Source of the DNA: Neospora caninum Liverpool | Lineage: Eukaryota > Apicomplexa > Conoidasida > Eucoccidiorida > Sarcocystidae | Reading direction: 5' to 3' | DNA: 64,000 nucleotides | Assembly (NCBI RefSeq): GCF_000208865.1 | Contig: NC_018396.1 | Location: 558,001-622,000 of the forward strand | The notes under the pieces: model-generated | What the model was told of the DNA's origin: nothing | Seen by the model: the letters and a program-made list of their open reading frames with translations, nothing else | Database searches by the model: none | Translations under genes and position numbers: made by a program | Part shown: one piece after another, positions 1-11,628 of the stretch | Layout: each line of letters begins with the position of its first letter | How positions within the stretch are numbered: position 1 is the stretch's first letter

Positions 1-3000
1 CCCAAGTCAGTCACCTGCTCGAGGCTCTCGGAAACACACCACCGAGGGAATATAACGGTATATACATCTATATATATGCAGAGCAGTAGATCCGATAGGC
101 ATGAGGAAGTGTAGATATGGATATACCACTGTCGGGTAGGAGATCCAGCACTGTTCAGGCGGAGTTTGTGTCGCTGAGAAAGACGTTTAGGAACGAGAGA
201 CTCGCGGAGTGTCTTGGCACACAGCATTGTGATGTTTGCGGTGAGACAGGGGGCTTTAGCTGCTCAGAGAGGCGCACGTGCAAGCGCGGGTGCTTCGCCC
301 TCCCTTTTCGTCTCAGCTGTCGTCGGTTACAGTGGTGTCTGGGGGCGCCGCGCATGCAGCACCGATGCGTGTCTGTGGTTCATCTCTCTGTCTCTCTGAC
401 GGTTGAGCGCGCGGCTCTCTTTCTGTAACGCACGTTTATCTCAGTGGTGGCAAAAAGCCCTTTCAGTAAAGAACCCTTTGCGCCGTCTTCGTGCTTAGTC
501 CTATCGCGGTTTTCAGTTCGTATGGTGCCGCAGCAGCGCAGGCGCCTCAGTGAACTTCATCGGTTTCCGGTCGCGGGGAACGGCGTTGCCCGGGCGACGG
601 CGAGGTCAAGTGGCTTCTTATTCGATGCAAAATGCGGCGGTGTATGAGTTTGCGAGGCGGGGAGAGCTGTTGCTGTCGGTTCAGTCGTTTTTGAGCTCTG
701 AGATGGCACGGGGCCTGTTCTGTGGTACTGTCTGCAGGCGTTCAACAAGGCGAAGATCGAAGAACCCCATCTCTTTTCCCTCATGGGGAAACGGTACCAA
801 CAGTTGCAGGCGAACGTGATGGCTGTTAAGCGTCGCGGTGTGCTTGTTAGAAGGACGGGGTAACTTTGCGAACCGTGACAGCGGACAGGCCTGAACGGGT
901 TGGGCGGTCTGCCTGACGCCTGCAGTGCGTGCTGAACTTGTTAGATCGTTCCTTTTTACCCCACGCTGTTGAAGAGCCGTCTTTGCGAGTTCTTGCATAT
1001 GACGGGGCAAAACTTTTTAAAGGCTTTTTTACCCTTCCTAGTGCTTCCAGTCTGAGGAGGCGCCTGTGGCAAGGCAACGCTCCCAACCCACCGCGTCCAC
1101 GGCGGAGCGAGTCACCCCGGACCCATAAGGAAAACGATCAGGGATGCACCAGGGCTTGCGAATGTGTGCAGGTGATGCACTTGCTTTTTGGGCGCGTAGT
1201 CTACGGGTTGAGCAGACGAAAAGTCCGAAAAGGAACTGCTTGTAAGGTGACACGTACGGATCCACCGCCGTAAGGAATCGGTCCTTCGTTTCGCGAAGCG
1301 AGCTAGACGTCGGCTGTCACTAGTTGCAGTATAGCGCGTGCCTACTCGAGATGCAGATACACGTGGATCCGTACGACGGCGCACTGCTCTGGGATTAATT
1401 TCCCTAACCCTAACAAAACGCGCAAACGGACCGCATTAGTTTCATTTAACGGAGCGCCGCGTTGGGGCCAGGCCACGTCTCGTCTGAGAGGGGTATTTTT
1501 GTGTGCGGAAAAGCAGTGAAATCGGCACAGACTCACGAAAGAGTGCCGGAACAAGACGGGAGATGCGCTATGTCAGGGGCGATTTCCCACTCACTATGGC
1601 AGCTCCCATGATTCACAGCCTGTCAGTGGTTTCCCTGACGTGCGCATCAGTCCACTTATGTGGTCAGGCGTTTTTGTGAGCTATTTGTGGCGTGAGAGGG
1701 CCAACGGCGCAGAGACGACCGACTCTCAGGTATAAACACGGCAAAAATGGAGGAAAGGTGACGACGAAGTTCTGAATCTGTCGCAGCAAGTGATCATTTT
1801 TGCGACTTGATCCATTTGAACAGGTTTCGAGTGTGCGTCGGTGGAAAAGCAGCTTGTGTGTCATGCAAAAGGCTGGCTGCCGAGAGCAACGGCACCTGCC
1901 TCAGAAACGTCGCTCAGTATCTCGCATTTCGCGCTGGAGTCTTCTTGCAAGACCCTGGCACAGAAAGTGAGTATTAAAGACTACAAGGGTATCCTCTCTT
2001 GAAGTTAGCAGTGGGTACCGGGAGTGCCGGCTCAACACCTCGACCTAAGGGACTTGAGTACTCTCGACAGCTTAAGACGACAGCGGAATCTCTTCTTGCG
2101 ACCCAACACGCGTGAGTATCCTGAAAAAAGCGTAAAATGTGTGCGTAGGATTGACCCGGGGGAAGCGGGCCGTGTTCCCAGTTTCTGGCCGTTTCAATGT
2201 TTGTGTGTATCCCCACTGCGTGCAAATTGTAACCCAGAAAAGAGGCATATCTCCAAGGGGATCAGCTGAAACGCATAACCGTGAACTGGAAAAATAGAGA
2301 GGAACAGCCAGCAGTTCCAAAATGCCGAAAGGCAGCCTTGCCGACTTTTTGCAAAAACGCTCCTTGTACCTGTGTGGCGCGGCCACCAGCGGCGTGTGTC
2401 AACTGCGGAGACAACGGCCGACTGCTCAGCAAGCTTCCCTATCCACAAAAGCGCCCAGTCTTGGTGAGCACACGAGAATCATCCAGTGTACAAAGTTGGC
2501 AGGCCGCTGCTTTTTCTGCCGTTGTAGGAGGAGTGACGCGAAAGCGCGGTGCCGCGTTAAATCCTCAACATCGTAAGCATATTTTAGCGGTACAGAGTGC
2601 TGGCTGCGGTCCCAGCCGAAAGAACTGTCGGCGCGTGCCCCCGACGTTTTGGAAGGCTTCCTCTATCACACATCCAGAAGAGAACCCTGAAGTGTCGAAT
2701 TGCCGGGCGTTGTGGAAAAACGCTGGTATCGCTAGAGGCATATAAGCGGATGGGCGTAGAAGCACACGAGCCGTGCGCATGCATATGTATACAGGCCACA
2801 GCTGAACAGCGACATCGAATTGGTAGGGTACAAAAGTGTCACGTCTAATGGAAAAACGCAAAAGGCTGCGTCCTTTCCTTCGAATTCTCATGTTTCTGCT
2901 AGGAAAAAAGTTTGTGCTGCGGAACACCCGGTTTTGGAGCTCTCTCGTGGAGAGAGTTCCAGATTGTCTTCCGGGGTCTGTTCAGGATTTGGCGGGCGAT

Positions 3001-3567
3001 CGACGTCGCTTTGCTCGTGTCAATGTCGTCTCCTCCTTCTCCGCCTGTCGCGATTCAGCCTTTTTTGTCTCGAGCGAAAACTCGGGCGAAACTATCTGAA
3101 GAGTGTCCGAAAAGGAAATTCCTTCGCGTGTGCGAAACTGGTCGTCGCGCGAGACACGCCAGGCGCTCGATCCGGGGCCGTTTCGACGATCCACGCCGTC
3201 CCAGATTTTTACCTCTTTTGTGTCTTTATGAAGGCGTTACGCCTTTTCATGTGAAGGAAGAAATTGTGTTGCTCCATTTGAAATTCCCAGCACCCGAAAG
3301 TGTCTCCACAAGCGGCGCCTTTCCGCGCGGAAGCAGCTGCTCGTTGGGGCCCAACGAAAGTTTGGCACGGCTCTAATTCACCTTGCGGAACAACACAGTT
3401 GTGAGAGGGGCCCGGCTCAGATATTGAGGCCTTGTCTATCTCCGTCACTTGGCACCGGCTTTTTCCCGGGAGTCCCCATGCAGGGCGGGAGCTCTGCATG
3501 TTCCCTGCGGCGCTGAATCCGCGCTTCTCGCGACCCCTTTTTTTTCCACAGAGAGAGACGGAACACG
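1..3567. other. Intergenic or UTR region, no supported gene
   Basis: All reading frames are short and overlap one another with no protein-like stretch and no chain of phase-compatible exons. The final bases before the next gene hold a T-rich tract ending in CAG (about 3540-3550), 18 bases before the ATG at 3568. That tract could be a splice acceptor for a 5'-UTR exon. A two-unit CCCTAA-like stretch sits near 1402-1414. This sequence may include the 3' end or UTR of a gene beyond the window, but nothing here proves it. Confidence 0.5.
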
Positions 3568-6500
3568 ATGTATCCTCATCCCATCCACCAGCATGCGCAG
3601 CACCATTCACCAGGGATGTCGCCGCAACGCGTGCCTTCTTTCCAGCAGCCTCAGAGTGCTGCGGGAGCGTATCCACCTGACACGGTTGCATTCAATTACG
3701 GGAAAGCAACGCCCCCAGGGACTGTCCCCTCGCACGGGCCGAACATTCTGCATTCCGTCTCGCATTCCTCGGCGCCATCGCAGTCTTTTTCACACTTTCC
3801 CGGCGCTGCCTGTGCGGCCCGGCCGTCTGCTGTTCACCAAGCGATGTACGACGGCCAGCGAGGAACTTCCCAGGGATCTCCCCCGGACGGAACGGAAATG
3901 CAGCGATTCCACTCGCAAGAGTTCTCTCTTCCCGGTGCGCAGCCCCCCCAGCGTGAGCCTGGTCCTCCCTTCCCCAGTCCGAGTCCGCTGACTCCTCGAC
4001 CCCACACCGTCGGAAGCAATCACGCGTCGTTTGATCAAGGAAGAATCCCTCTGCAGCGTGGCACAAAAGGCACTGCTTCGCATGCGACGCATGCGACGCA
4101 CGGCGCCCCTGCGATGGGCCACGTGCAGTCGCACCCGCTGCTGTCGCAGCAACAGTCAACTGCTGGCGGTCCTTATGGGAGGGAAGACCAAGACAGGAGT
4201 GCGCAGTTGCGAGACGATGTTTCGACAAGCTCCAGAGGTGAGGAGAGTGTGCGAGAGAGAAGTGTTAGACGTGTGAAGCAAAAATCTGCGGGAGGCGGCA
4301 CGACGCTTCACACGTGGCGTTCACCTCAAGGCCTCCACCCGAGAACTGTGCGTCGGCCTCTCTCGTGGCGTGGTCCTGCATGTTTTGCACACGCGGATCC
4401 AGAAAGGCGGTCATGTCCCGAAAGCCATCGCAAACTCGACCGAGACTGGATGCACTGCCAATGGTCTGTTGCCGCTTTTTGCGGGTCCGCCGTTGGATCT
4501 TGCCCCTCCGTGTCCCGACTCAGTCTTCAGCCTTTTTGCATGCAGGTTCTCTGTCTTGCGGTCTGCTCTGTTTGCTAGGTCTCCTTCCAGCTGTCGCCTA
4601 CCACCGTTCGGACTCGCACCCGGAAAACGGCCTTCCCGTTCCTGAGCCGGGGTCTGTCTCCCAACCGGGGACAACCCCCTTTGGCGCGGGATCCGCGGCT
4701 GCGCCGTTGCCCGACGGTGTTCGCGGAGTCGCCTTTTCCTTCGCCAGGGCCGGCGGCCGCGTCGACGATCTCTCGCACTCCGCATCTTGGCCTTCCGCCT
4801 CCAGTGCCGATCCACAACGTCACCCTGGCGTCTCTGCCTCGCGCGCGCCCGCCCCGTGCTCGACGCTCCAGAACGCAGCCCAGGGTTTTGTTGCGCAGAC
4901 GGCGCTTCAGAGTTTACCCGCACGCCCGCTTCACTCTCCGCCTGCCTCGTCGCCTTCGCACCGGGAGACGGACGCTCTGCCAAACAAAGATCCCGTCCAC
5001 TCAGGCGCCGCGCACAGCGGAGCCGGCCGCGATTCGCCTGCCGACGTGGCCCCTGCTCTCGCCCACGCCTCCAGGTCGACGGGTCCCTCCCCGCCGCGAG
5101 GGAGACCGGTGGACGACTCGCCACACGCTGGAGCGCAGAGCCGCAGCGAGGGCCGTCCTGGCGGGGCGGCTGAGGCGTCGCCGTCGCTCGCTTCCGACTC
5201 GCAGGCGTCCGCCTCAGCTCTCGGTTTCGGCGGTTCCCACTCTGCGCCCTCATCTGGTCGGCCGGCCATGGGTCCGCGGCCAGAGGCGCCAGTGCAAGTC
5301 GCCGGGGCGAGTGCGCAGCCTTCCCCCGCCGAAGGCAAACGGCGGATGCTGTCAGGTCCTCCTCTGCCGGCGGAAGTCCTGTCGCGTCTGCTCAGTGCAC
5401 GCCGCGCACGTCTTCGCCGAAATCCGCTGCTCCGCTACCTCGAGGGTTCGTCCGTCCTGCGTCCTCTGTGTGGAGCAAAACGTGCGCGGACAGGAACCGG
5501 CCACGGGGAAGGAACCCGAGACGGATCGTCTGCCGCGTCTCTGCCCTTCGACTCCGTCATTCGCGGCTGTCGGACTCCTCTTGACATCGACCTTTACTAC
5601 GGCGGGGCAGAGAGAACCGGCCCTTACTTTGGCCTCAGTTATCCAGGCAGCATGCACGGGGCGGGGTCTCCGGGCGCCGCGACAGGGAGTGGAGGCGCCG
5701 GAGCCCACGGGCCAGGCAAGTCTCAAGGCCGGGGAGCGAATCTGAAGGGAACCGGGCTGGGGTCCGGCGAGAGCGAGGCGAGCAGGGACGGATGCGGCGG
5801 TTCCTCGGGAGCGCGCAGCGGTTCAGGAACGGGAGGCGAGGACTCCTCTTCCGGCCAGGATCGGAGCAAAGGGTCCGCTGCCGCAACGGCGGCGTCGGCT
5901 GCGGCTGCGGCTGCGGCGGCCGCGAAAGACGACTCGCTGCAGTGGTGCCACCAGCAGATCCAGCAAGTGCTCTTCCAGCATCCGAAGGCCGCTGCGTCCG
6001 CTAGCAAGAGCCGCCGCTACCGACCTCTTTTCCACCAGAGTGTCCTCGCCGAGGCTGCGCTAACGGGAAGCGCAGGCGCAGGCCTCGGACCTGCGAGCCC
6101 TCCGGGTCCCGGGGCCACGCACGGCACCCCGCCGGGCGACGGAGTCGCAGGATGGAAACGCTGGCGAGAGGTCGACGTCGTGCCGCCGCCTCAACGACTC
6201 GAGGAACTCCTCGTCGTTCTCGCTGCCGCTGTCAAAGTCCACGTTGCCGGTGAGTGTTGGTCGCTTCTCTACACGTGGACACTCATATCCGTACACGTAC
6301 ATCTGCGCCCACGTATATATATATATATATATATATAAATATATATCCTTAGGTCCCCAACGACGCGCAATGCGGGAGATAGGTATCGACACGGCAATAG
6401 GCGCGGAGATGACGCGTGCGCTGGTGCATAACGTTATCTGCGTAAGGCCGGATCGGTTGAAGCAGAACGCCGTTTGGATCACAACGCATACCGAAACCGA

Positions 6501-8627
6501 TAAACGTAGGCCCCGCGTCGGCACGTGAAGACCTCTCATGGAATGCCGGTGGGAAAAGCCTTGCCTGTATTAGCAGATCTGCTATGGAGCCCAGCAGAGG
6601 CGCGCCTCCGTCTTCCCTCTTTTTAGACAGGAAAGTGGACACCCTCGACAAAGAGGCTGGCGGCCTGGTTCTTCTCTGGATCAAACCTCGTGCGTGATTA
6701 GAACACTGTGGAAGAGGGCGGATCCACAAAACTTGCATTTCTCGGTTCAGTTTGTTTCCTTTGTGGTGCGCACAGAGCTCATGACGCTTGCCTCTGCGGT
6801 CGAGGCTGCTGAATTTGCGGCGGGCGGTTCCGCGAGCAGTTCCCCTGCCGGTACAGACGCCCACAGTCATCACATCCCACCGTCTGCCGGTGAAGAGGAA
6901 GACAGGCCGAAGCGCGTCTTGTGTGTTCGTCACATTCTTGCCGCTGCAGCTCAGATACCCTCTTTAGACTGACCGTCTCAGTACCGCTGTTGTTCCAAGA
7001 GAATTCCACACGGGACAGCTGAAGAGTCTGGCGCTGGGAAGGGGATGTGTTTTTTCAAGAGCTTTTGCAGGTGCGCCCGCCATGAGAACGCGGTCTGCGG
7101 GTCCACCTACCTCACCTACTCTGGGAGGTGTGCAAGACTCAGCATGCGTCAACACCGCATTTTGTGGATTCGAAGAGTTCTGAGAGGAACCGAGCTGTGC
7201 AAGCGACACATTCTGTTCTAGCACGATCCGCGTCTGTCGTGCCGGAGGCCACAGAAAGGTTTTCACACTTGGACCTAACTGCGCAGCTTTAAAAGGCTTC
7301 CACTGTGACTCCAGGCTGGTGTGCAATGGGCGTCAGTTTCTACAGAGCTCCGGCAATCAGGGGGCGTGTCACAAAGAACCACCTTGTCACTGGACAGTTT
7401 CTCCTCGTCGGTTTCTGAGAAGGAGCAAGAAGTTTTTCTGTCTGGAACCACTTGTACAGCTTGGCTCAGTCCACTCTTCAGTCCGCAGCGAGAACGCAAA
7501 TCTCGGAAAGGGTTTAGGACTGCAGCTTCACAACCGACGCGGTCGTATCACCCAGCGGCGTGACCGGATTTGGCTGCAATCCATGTTTGTGTGTCGCTCA
7601 TCGTTTCCGATGCCGACATGCGCTTTAGAAGGAAAACGAATTCTCGCCGAGATTTTTATTCTGTGAGGGCGAGTGTCGCCTGAGGGGGCCGTGCTTCTGC
7701 GAGCGGAGGTCGCCGTGGACAGAAGGCAGACTCTTCGGTCGCTGCTTCTGTGGTAGATTACCGGAAGCTTGCAGACACCTGTTTCTATCAAAGAAAAACC
7801 GAGTGGACAAGTCTGCTTCGTGTCAGTGGAGCAGAAACCTATTTGGACGACAAACCCCAGGAGTTCCGGCTGATCCCCCAGTGGACGCTCGGAAACGGCC
7901 ATGGAATGCAAGCGTTTTCCAGTGTGCGCAGTTTTCCGCTTCCTGGTCGATCGTCTTCCGACTTCCTTATGCGTTTTACTACCCAGAATCAAGTATTTTA
8001 GCGAAGCTGCTCTTTTTGCAGGGGTGGCACTCGCAGGGGGTTATGTATCGTTAGATGACCGGCTCGGGCCACTGAAGGCAGCCCCTGCGGCGTGTGTTGT
8101 CTTCGTTGCTAGCACGGCGCAGTTCGGAGAAACGGACGAGGTAAGTAGAAGTGTTGTGCATGTTCCAGTCCCCATGCCTTGCATTCGCCGTGTTCCAGTC
8201 GATTGCTGCAAGGCTGTCCACTGCCTGGCGACTACATCCAGACCTCTGATTCGCGGAGGTTTTATCCGCGGCCTTTATTTCCACCAGTTCGATCAAATCC
8301 CATCGTTTGCACGCTCGGTGCTGCGGCCATTTTGTAGATTGCCTCCGCTCCCAGAGGTTGCCTCGGCTGTCCGATCTGCCCGAAGTGTCATTCGGGAACG
8401 AGAAGAGGGAAGGCAAAAGTCCGCGCGCATGGAAGGCCGGGTCCCGTTGCCTCCCCGAGGAAAGCCGGTCTGTCGAGCAGTTTGCCCAGACTGTTGCGCA
8501 CGGTTGCTTGACGCGAAAGGCAAACCTACACATCTGGTTGTCAGGATCCCCGAGAGAAAGCCGTGGCCAGGCCATCTGCAGGGGTTGGCGACCAGACTCG
8601 GCTTTTCAGATGCATTTGAGTGTGTGA
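3568..8627 (+). CDS. Low-complexity hypothetical protein, 4-exon model
   Basis: I do not recognise this protein. Exon 1 (3568-4237) starts at an ATG and encodes a Pro/Gln/His-rich segment (begins MYPHPIHQHAQHHSPG). It ends at a GTGAGG donor in phase 1. Exon 2 is long (about 4546-6249; acceptors ending at 4530, 4545 and 4578 are all in phase). It is Ser/Ala/Pro/Gly-rich, carries an alanine run near 5885-5925, and ends at GTGAGT. Exon 3 (8022-8140) has a good pyrimidine acceptor (TCTTTTTGCAG), continues the phase exactly and ends at a perfect GTAAGT donor. The last exon is uncertain. Exon 8355-8627 keeps phase and has coding-like third-position GC (about 920 aa total); a shorter alternative is 8199-8249 (about 847 aa). 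Ordered patches (DLYYGG, QWCHQQIQQVLF, WKRWREVD) suggest small folded elements in a disordered protein, perhaps nuclear, but no domain is assignable. The 1.77-kb intron before exon 3 could hide another exon. Confidence 0.55.
6313..6346. repeat. (AT)n microsatellite in intron
   Basis: An uninterrupted TA dinucleotide run followed by a short AT-rich tail, about 65 bp inside the intron that follows exon 2 of the 3568 gene. It lies in the intron, so it does not interrupt the reading frame. Confidence 0.9.
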
Positions 8628-9248
8628 CTCAGAATATCCCCGTGTGAACCAATCGAGCAAGAGTGAGCACGCGATTGTCTTTCACAACGGCAGAGGAAAA
8701 AGCCGTGCTTCTCGCTGTCGTCTGGTGTTGCTGTCTTGTGATCCGCGTCTTTGCGCGTTTCTGGCCTTTCCTGCTACACGCCGATCGCGACGAAAACGGC
8801 GCTCCACCGCGAATCTGGCCCCCCCGTCTCTGAACACCACGGGGGGCTGTGTGGCGGGCGCAGCGGCGTTACCCCGTGGCATCCACGCGCCAGGATTGAT
8901 GCTTTTCGCCATTCAGTCCCTGATGTTATCCGCAAAATATTCCTCCTGCGGGAATTTCGCACATCTATCCAGTCAAAAACGCTTCAAAACCAGCAACACA
9001 CGTCTGTTGCCGCTCTTCTGTCTTCCACGAGGAATTACGCCCCCCGGGGACAGTCCCATCGCGCACACCTGTCTCCGCGCGTGCGCGCAGTCTCCCGGAC
9101 ACATTTTCCTGTCGCCCGAAGGGTCGAACGGTTGCTTTTTGGTGGATCGCTTTTCCCCGTGATTCACTACGTGTGTACGCAAAATATCCGCGAAATACGC
9201 GCCGCGAGACGGCGTGCTGGCCGCCCGAAACTTGTCTCCCGAGTCACC
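8628..9248. other. Upstream region of HU
   Basis: About 620 bp between the last candidate exon of the upstream gene and the HU start codon. It is GC-rich and open in several frames, including the HU frame upstream of the ATG. No separate gene is supported, and it presumably holds the HU promoter and 5' leader. No obvious TGCATGC element was seen. Confidence 0.5.
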
Positions 9249-10246
9249 ATGCAGAACATGTCGCTGTCTCGGTTGCTGGTTCTCGTCGTCCTGACTCAGC
9301 AACTGCTGCTGGCAGAAAGCTTCAAAGTCCCGGCCGGAGGAAGTTTCTCCTCGATCACATCGACGCAAAGCTTCGTTGCTTCTGGAAAGTATGACGGGAA
9401 ACCCGCGTTCGCCGCAATTCAAGAGTCAGTGACGGCGGGGCCTCAGATGCGACGGGTCGCGTCGGCGCTGTCTATCAGGCTCCCCGATGGCGCTCGCACA
9501 TCCAATGGTCGCCTTTCTGCGGAATCGTTTACCCTCGGCCCGCTACGCGCTTCTTCCGCTGCAGGCGAAACAGCTGAAGACGACGAGGTGAGTCAGCGCG
9601 CCTCGTACACGCCCGACTCTCACGTGAGAGCAGCAGCGGGTTCGGCGCGGATCTAGACTTTTCCGCCGGCGACAGCGTGAAGTGTGTCACACAGGTTCTC
9701 CGTCTCGTCGCCGTGGCCAAGCCTCTCAGAGAGCGGCGAAAGTTCTAATCTCACACCGTACGCGTGTTAGCCAAAAGCGGTGTTTGCGACGTAGTTTGGC
9801 GGTCCACGTTTTGCTCATGAGTCGTTTGGTGTGTCGGCGAAACGCTTGCCTGCCTCTGCTGTCCACAGGCATCCAATGCATCGACGAGTCAGGTGGTGAC
9901 GCGTAAGGATCTTGTCGCCTCCGTAGCAGCTGAGCTGCAACTCTCTCGGGCAGATGTGGAGCGAACTGTCGGTGCACTCCTGCGACACATCGCCGCCAGC
10001 TTGGAGCAGGGACAAAAGGTGTCCATCTCAAAGTTCGGCAGCTTCGGTCTGAGACGTCGAGGCGAAAGAGTCGCAAGAAATCCCCGTACTGGCGAACCAC
10101 TGAATGTCCCCGCCACAACTTTCCCGACTTTCAGCTTCTCCAAGGTTCTGAAAGACAAAGTGCGCGACGTCATGCCTGCTCATGAAGACGACGGCGATGA
10201 CGACTCTGAAGAGCCGAAGAAAAAAGGCCTGTTTTCTTGGAACTGA
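9249..10246 (+). CDS. HU: Apicoplast HU-type bacterial histone-like DNA-binding protein
   Basis: A two-exon gene of 238 aa. Exon 1 (9249-9587) encodes a hydrophobic signal peptide (MQNMSLSRLLVLVVLTQQLL, cleavage likely near residues 22-24, before FKVP). A Ser/Arg-rich, acid-poor stretch follows, as expected of a bipartite apicoplast leader. Exon 2 (9869-10246, phase 0, acceptor TGTCCACAG) encodes a complete HU/IHF fold at about residues 122-213: N-terminal helices (TRKDLVASVAAELQLS), the KVSISKFGSFGLRRR strand pair, and the arm signature ARNPRTGEPLNVPA. The arm includes the proline that intercalates into DNA in bacterial HU. The C-terminus is acidic then basic (DDGDDDSEEPKKKG), unlike most bacterial HU proteins. 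By family, HU dimers bend and compact organelle nucleoids; apicomplexan HU is known to organise the plastid genome. The gene is tail-to-tail with RPN6. Identification is firm; the targeting is inferred from the leader. Confidence 0.95.
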
Positions 10247-11628
10247 CTGCGGAATACCTAACCGAGAGCCGCGCCGAGTTCAGAGGGTGAATAGTGCAGA
10301 TCGGGGGCGCGCACCGGTAAAAGGGTTGCAAACTTCAAGGTATAGCCGTTAGAGGCAGAGATCTTTCTCTGGAGTGCGCCTGGACGCTAGGCGGGATAGA
10401 AGACTTTTCAACGTATTTTTACACGGCGTAGTTCATGCGGGAAGTGCGACTGCCGCTGCGTAAGGGAAATCGAAATCCTGTGTTGCTGGGAGTCGCGACA
10501 AAACACCTAATCTGTGTTTCGAGGAACAACTTTCTTGGCGTCCCAAGACTTAATATCGTCAGGAGCTATCAATAACTTCCGCCCCGTTAACTCCCCAGAC
10601 TCGTTCACCGCAGAAATGAGCAAGGGAAACTTGCAGTGCCCAGCCGCCGGCGTTCGCCAGAGACACACTGCCATATTCCCCGCCTGCGCAGAACGCAGTC
10701 GAACCTTCCCGGTTTTTTTCAAAGTGCGTTCGTCCCCCGTCTCCGTCATCAGGGAATGTCAATTTAGGCGTGCCGCGACCTAGCTGGAGCTTGGCACTCT
10801 CCCTGGGGAGCGTAGACTTCGAGATGACTGTCCTACCGCGTTTCCAGACCCTCCTGCAACTGCTTCCACTTGCACTCTTGCACTTCTTAGCCGTGCGAAA
10901 CTGCTCGTGGGAGCCTAAAATCGTCCCTCCCACGAGGCTCTGTGTTTATTGCTTAAGGCCAGCGGACGGCCGCAGCGTGGCTGTTTCTGGCTGCATCGAC
11001 TGATATAAAGAGAGGACACAACAGGCTGGCGGTGAATGTAGCTAAAAAGGAGTCCCGGCTCAGCTCTGGCTGAAGACTTTCCCTGGACCGGGGTGAAGCC
11101 GAGAGACGAGCTGTGACGGCGGTCGCCAAGCCCAACACCCGAAACCGGCAGCTGCGTGGGACCGGTAGCTTTCACTGTACTAACACAGGGCGGTTGCGGC
11201 ATGTCAAGTGTTGGAGCAGCGGCCTGGCGTGGTAGGTCTCCCAGCAAGCCAAGAAGCATCAGAAAACAGCCGATGGACAACCAAGACAGGCACTTCTCGC
11301 TGGTCGACTTCACACACTGTATCTTCCCTCGGTGCGCAGCCGAAACGACAGATGCAGTCCCCGCGCCTTCTCTGTCTGATCCGGTGTTCCGGAAACGGAG
11401 TCTTCGCTTCGGCCCTGAAGTCCACAAACGGTCGAGTTTTTCCGTCCTTCGGGAATCACGTCTCCCCCGTAATAACGGCGTGCACGGCGCACTTCGATGT
11501 GAGAGCACTGCCGCAAAAATGGAGATCTCTATCTCGCGACTCGCGCGCCGTTGCGTTTCCCCGCTCTGACCCTGAAGGGGCTACAGGCCGAACGGTGCCG
11601 CCGGTTGCGTGGTCGACTGACGATGGAA
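10247..11628. other. Convergent intergenic region between HU and RPN6
   Basis: About 1.4 kb between two stop codons facing each other, so it should consist of the two 3' UTRs. Reading frames here lack ATG starts or splice-compatible partners. I see no RNA gene or repeat in it. Confidence 0.6.

Noticed and set aside
7901..8647. Continuous 248-aa frame through the exon 3 region
   Set aside because: Only 8022-8140 has good splice borders and matching phase; reading through would ignore a perfect GTAAGT donor and the strong acceptor, and the downstream part has poorer third-position GC.
10915..11508. 197-aa minus-strand frame with a hydrophobic stretch, just past RPN6
   Set aside because: It starts at GTG within the expected RPN6 3' UTR, with no splice partner; the hydrophobic segment alone is not enough.
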